Assembly (NCBI GenBank): GCA_903847195.1
Contig: CAINCZ010000161.1
Coordinates: 1 to 15,731, forward strand
Direction of reading: 5' to 3'
From: an uncultured Acidobacteriota bacterium
Lineage (GTDB): Bacteria; Acidobacteriota; Terriglobia; Terriglobales; CAINCZ01
Length of the DNA: 15,731 bases
Part shown: piece by piece, positions 14,006-15,731 of the stretch
Layout of the letters: each line of letters opens with the position of its first letter
How positions within the stretch are numbered: position 1 is the first letter of the stretch
Program-made: the position numbers and the translations under genes
Notes under the pieces: generated by a model
What the model was told of the DNA's origin: nothing
Database searches by the model: none
What the model saw: only the letters and a program-made list of their open reading frames with translations

Positions 14006-14142
14006 CTGTCTCCTGTCGGCTGCCCCGCGCCCTTCCTAAAGTACTGCCTCGCGCCGCCGATACCTGCAATTGGAGCGTTAGCTCGCAGCCGTCCCCGGGA
14101 CGCGGGTCCTCTCCCACCGCCCCGGGCCAGGAGAATCCTCAG

Positions 14143-15731
14143 ATGCTGAAGAATGTCCCCTTGCGTGCCAAGTTGGTTGGTGGTTTCGTCATGGTCGCCC
14201 TGCTGTGCGCCGCCGTCGGAATCGTCGGTTATTTGCAGATTGATCGCGTCAACGACGCCGGTGTCTTGATGTACGAGAAGACGGCCCTGCCCATGGGCTA
14301 TTTGGTGGTGATTGCCGAGAACACTCAGAAGATCCGCAGTGCCACGCGCATCGCCATGACGCTGAGCAAACCCGCTGAAATCGACACGGTGTTCGCCGGC
14401 GCCCAGCAGTTGCGCGAACAGATCACCCAGGCCGCAGCAGCATACGAGAAAACCATCTTTACCGCAGATGGACGCAGAGACTTCGATGACTTCCAGGGTG
14501 CTAACGAGTTCTATTGGCAAACTTCCGACCGGCTGCATGAGCTGATGCGCGCCGGCAAGAAGAAGGAGTTGCAGGAATTTCTCAACAGCGACGGGAAGCG
14601 TTCAGTCGAGGGAGTCCAGACCGCCATCGCTACGCTGGTCGCCCGCAAGACTGCATCCGCTAAGAACCTGGCCGATACCAACCTGAGCATCACTGCCGCT
14701 TCCAAGAAGCAGATGACCTCCATCGTCGCCGTGGCCATGCTGGCCGCCATCGGCATCGGCCTCTGGCTCTCGCGCCTCATCGTCCGCCCGCTGAAGCAGA
14801 TGACCGCCGTGGCCGCCGAAATCGCGCAGGGCGACATCCGCCAGGCCGTCGAGTACCGCTCCGGCGACGAACTGGGCCGCCTCGCTGACTCCTTCCGTGC
14901 CCTCTCGGAGATGATCCGCGCCCGCGCCCTCACGCTGGAAAGACTCGCGGCCGGTGAGCGGGCAGAGGACGCCGAAGTAAGGTCGGAACACGACGTGCTC
15001 GGCAAGAGCCTCCACCGCCTCCAGCTCACGCTTCGCTACCTGCGCGAGGAATGCAGCCACCTCGTCCGGGCCGCCGTCGATGGCAAGCTCGAAACCCGCG
15101 GCAACGTCGGCGAGTTGAGCGGTGCCTACCGCGAGATCGTCGAGGGGATCAACAGCACGCTCGATGCCGTCGTCGTTCCCCTTAAGGTCGCCGCCGGATA
15201 CATCGACCGCATTTCCAAGGGCGACATACCACCCAAAATCACCGACTCCTACAACGGCGATTTCAACGAGATCAAGAGCAACCTGAACCAGTGCATCGAT
15301 GCCATCACCGGACTGCTTGCGGAGACCCACCGCACCAGCGGCTTGCATAAGTCCGGCGAGATCAACGTCTGGGCCGATGCGGAAAAGTTCACCGGCATCT
15401 ATCGCCAGCTCTGCGAGGCCATGAACAGCGCGGTGAAGGTCCACATCGACAACATGGAGAGCCTGGTCGCCTGCGTGAACTCCTACGGCTCCGGCGATCT
15501 GGCGCCCGTCATGCGCCAGTTGCCCGGCAAGCAGGCCAAGGCCAGTCTGAGCATGAATGCGCTGCGCGATAACGTGCTCGCGCTGGTCGGCGACGCCAAG
15601 CTGCTGGTCGACGCCGCCGTCGCCGGGCAGCTCTCCACCCGCGCCGATGCCACGCGCCATCAGGGCGACTTCCGCAAGATCGTCGACGGCGTCAACGCCA
15701 CCCTGGATGCCGTCATCGGTCCCATGAAGGA
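14143..15731 (+). CDS. Membrane signal transducer with 4-helix-type sensor and poly-HAMP chain, 3' truncated (MCP or histidine kinase)
   Basis: The frame is open to the right edge (529 codons), so the output domain is missing. The ATG at 14143 has aggaga (14129-14134) eight bases upstream. A first membrane helix lies at residues 9-27 and a second at about 192-212. Between them is a helical region of about 165 residues resembling the 4HB sensor of chemotaxis receptors. A HAMP domain follows (VRPLKQMTAVAAEIAQGDI, then SGDELGRLADSFRAL). Beyond it, HAMP-like modules recur: Asn337 (GINSTLDAVV), Asn382, Asn428, Asn472 and Asn518 (GVNATLDAVI), each 44-46 residues apart. Such chains occur in chemotaxis receptors and in Nik1-type hybrid kinases; the missing 3' part would decide. 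Its partners might be the signalling genes to the left, but no che genes are present. Confidence 0.87.
   Translation, partial: MLKNVPLRAKLVGGFVMVALLCAAVGIVGYLQIDRVNDAGVLMYEKTALPMGYLVVIAENTQKIRSATRIAMTLSKPAEIDTVFAGAQQLREQITQAAAAYEKTIFTADGRRDFDDFQGANEFYWQTSDRLHELMRAGKKKELQEFLNSDGKRSVEGVQTAIATLVARKTASAKNLADTNLSITAASKKQMTSIVAVAMLAAIGIGLWLSRLIVRPLKQMTAVAAEIAQGDIRQAVEYRSGDELGRLADSFRALSEMIRARALTLERLAAGERAEDAEVRSEHDVLGKSLHRLQLTLRYLREECSHLVRAAVDGKLETRGNVGELSGAYREIVEGINSTLDAVVVPLKVAAGYIDRISKGDIPPKITDSYNGDFNEIKSNLNQCIDAITGLLAETHRTSGLHKSGEINVWADAEKFTGIYRQLCEAMNSAVKVHIDNMESLVACVNSYGSGDLAPVMRQLPGKQAKASLSMNALRDNVLALVGDAKLLVDAAVAGQLSTRADATRHQGDFRKIVDGVNATLDAVIGPMK

Noticed and set aside
1..15731. tRNA, rRNA, riboswitch or CRISPR features
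   Set aside because: I found no cloverleaf, rRNA-like or regularly spaced repeat sequence by reading; a covariance-model scan would be needed to exclude small RNAs.

Overview
The window is about 15.7 kb of GC-rich, densely coding bacterial DNA. Codon use, a REP-associated transposase, and an intergenic repeat resembling ones I recall from Acidobacteriota all suggest a member of that phylum (Terriglobia/Koribacter-like). This is an inference: there is no rRNA or other taxonomic marker gene in the window.

Layout. (1) 1-1617: the 3' end of a UbiD-family decarboxylase gene with a clear terminator, then a D-isomer-specific 2-hydroxyacid dehydrogenase. (2) 1622-2564: a REP/RAYT element. It holds a Y1-type transposase gene, a diverged second copy of that gene's last 163 bp, and three copies of one palindrome (one upstream, one after each gene end). 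(3) 2597-3896: an alpha/beta hydrolase on the minus strand with its promoter, and a small unknown plus-strand gene. (4) 4011-8242: a tightly coupled four-gene operon for a molybdenum hydroxylase: CoxG-like SRPBCC protein, FAD subunit, Mo subunit, 2Fe-2S subunit. (5) 8273-10535 (minus): a PilZ-receiver fusion and an EAL-HDOD protein. (6) 10642-13143 (plus): a hybrid histidine kinase with two receivers and a degenerate HPt domain. (7) 13204-13938 (minus): an exported metallo-beta-lactamase-fold hydrolase with promoter and terminator. (8) 14143 to the window end: a membrane transducer with a 4-helix-type sensor region and a chain of HAMP-like modules, cut off before its output domain.

How they may work together. 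The left half looks catabolic: decarboxylase, 2-hydroxyacid dehydrogenase, enol-lactonase-like hydrolase and Mo hydroxylase would suit an aromatic or heteroaromatic acid, but the substrate cannot be read from sequence. The Mo enzyme lacks the CO dehydrogenase form I active-site loop and has Leu where purine hydroxylases have the substrate-binding Glu, so neither CO nor xanthine is a likely substrate. The right half is a signalling block built around c-di-GMP-type proteins and phosphorelay or chemotaxis-type sensors; several of its catalytic sites look degenerate.

I see no clear evidence of a wholly new system. The most unusual items are the REP/RAYT element with its duplicated tail and altered HUH motif, the 45-residue HAMP periodicity in the last gene, and the HPt domain without a phospho-histidine.
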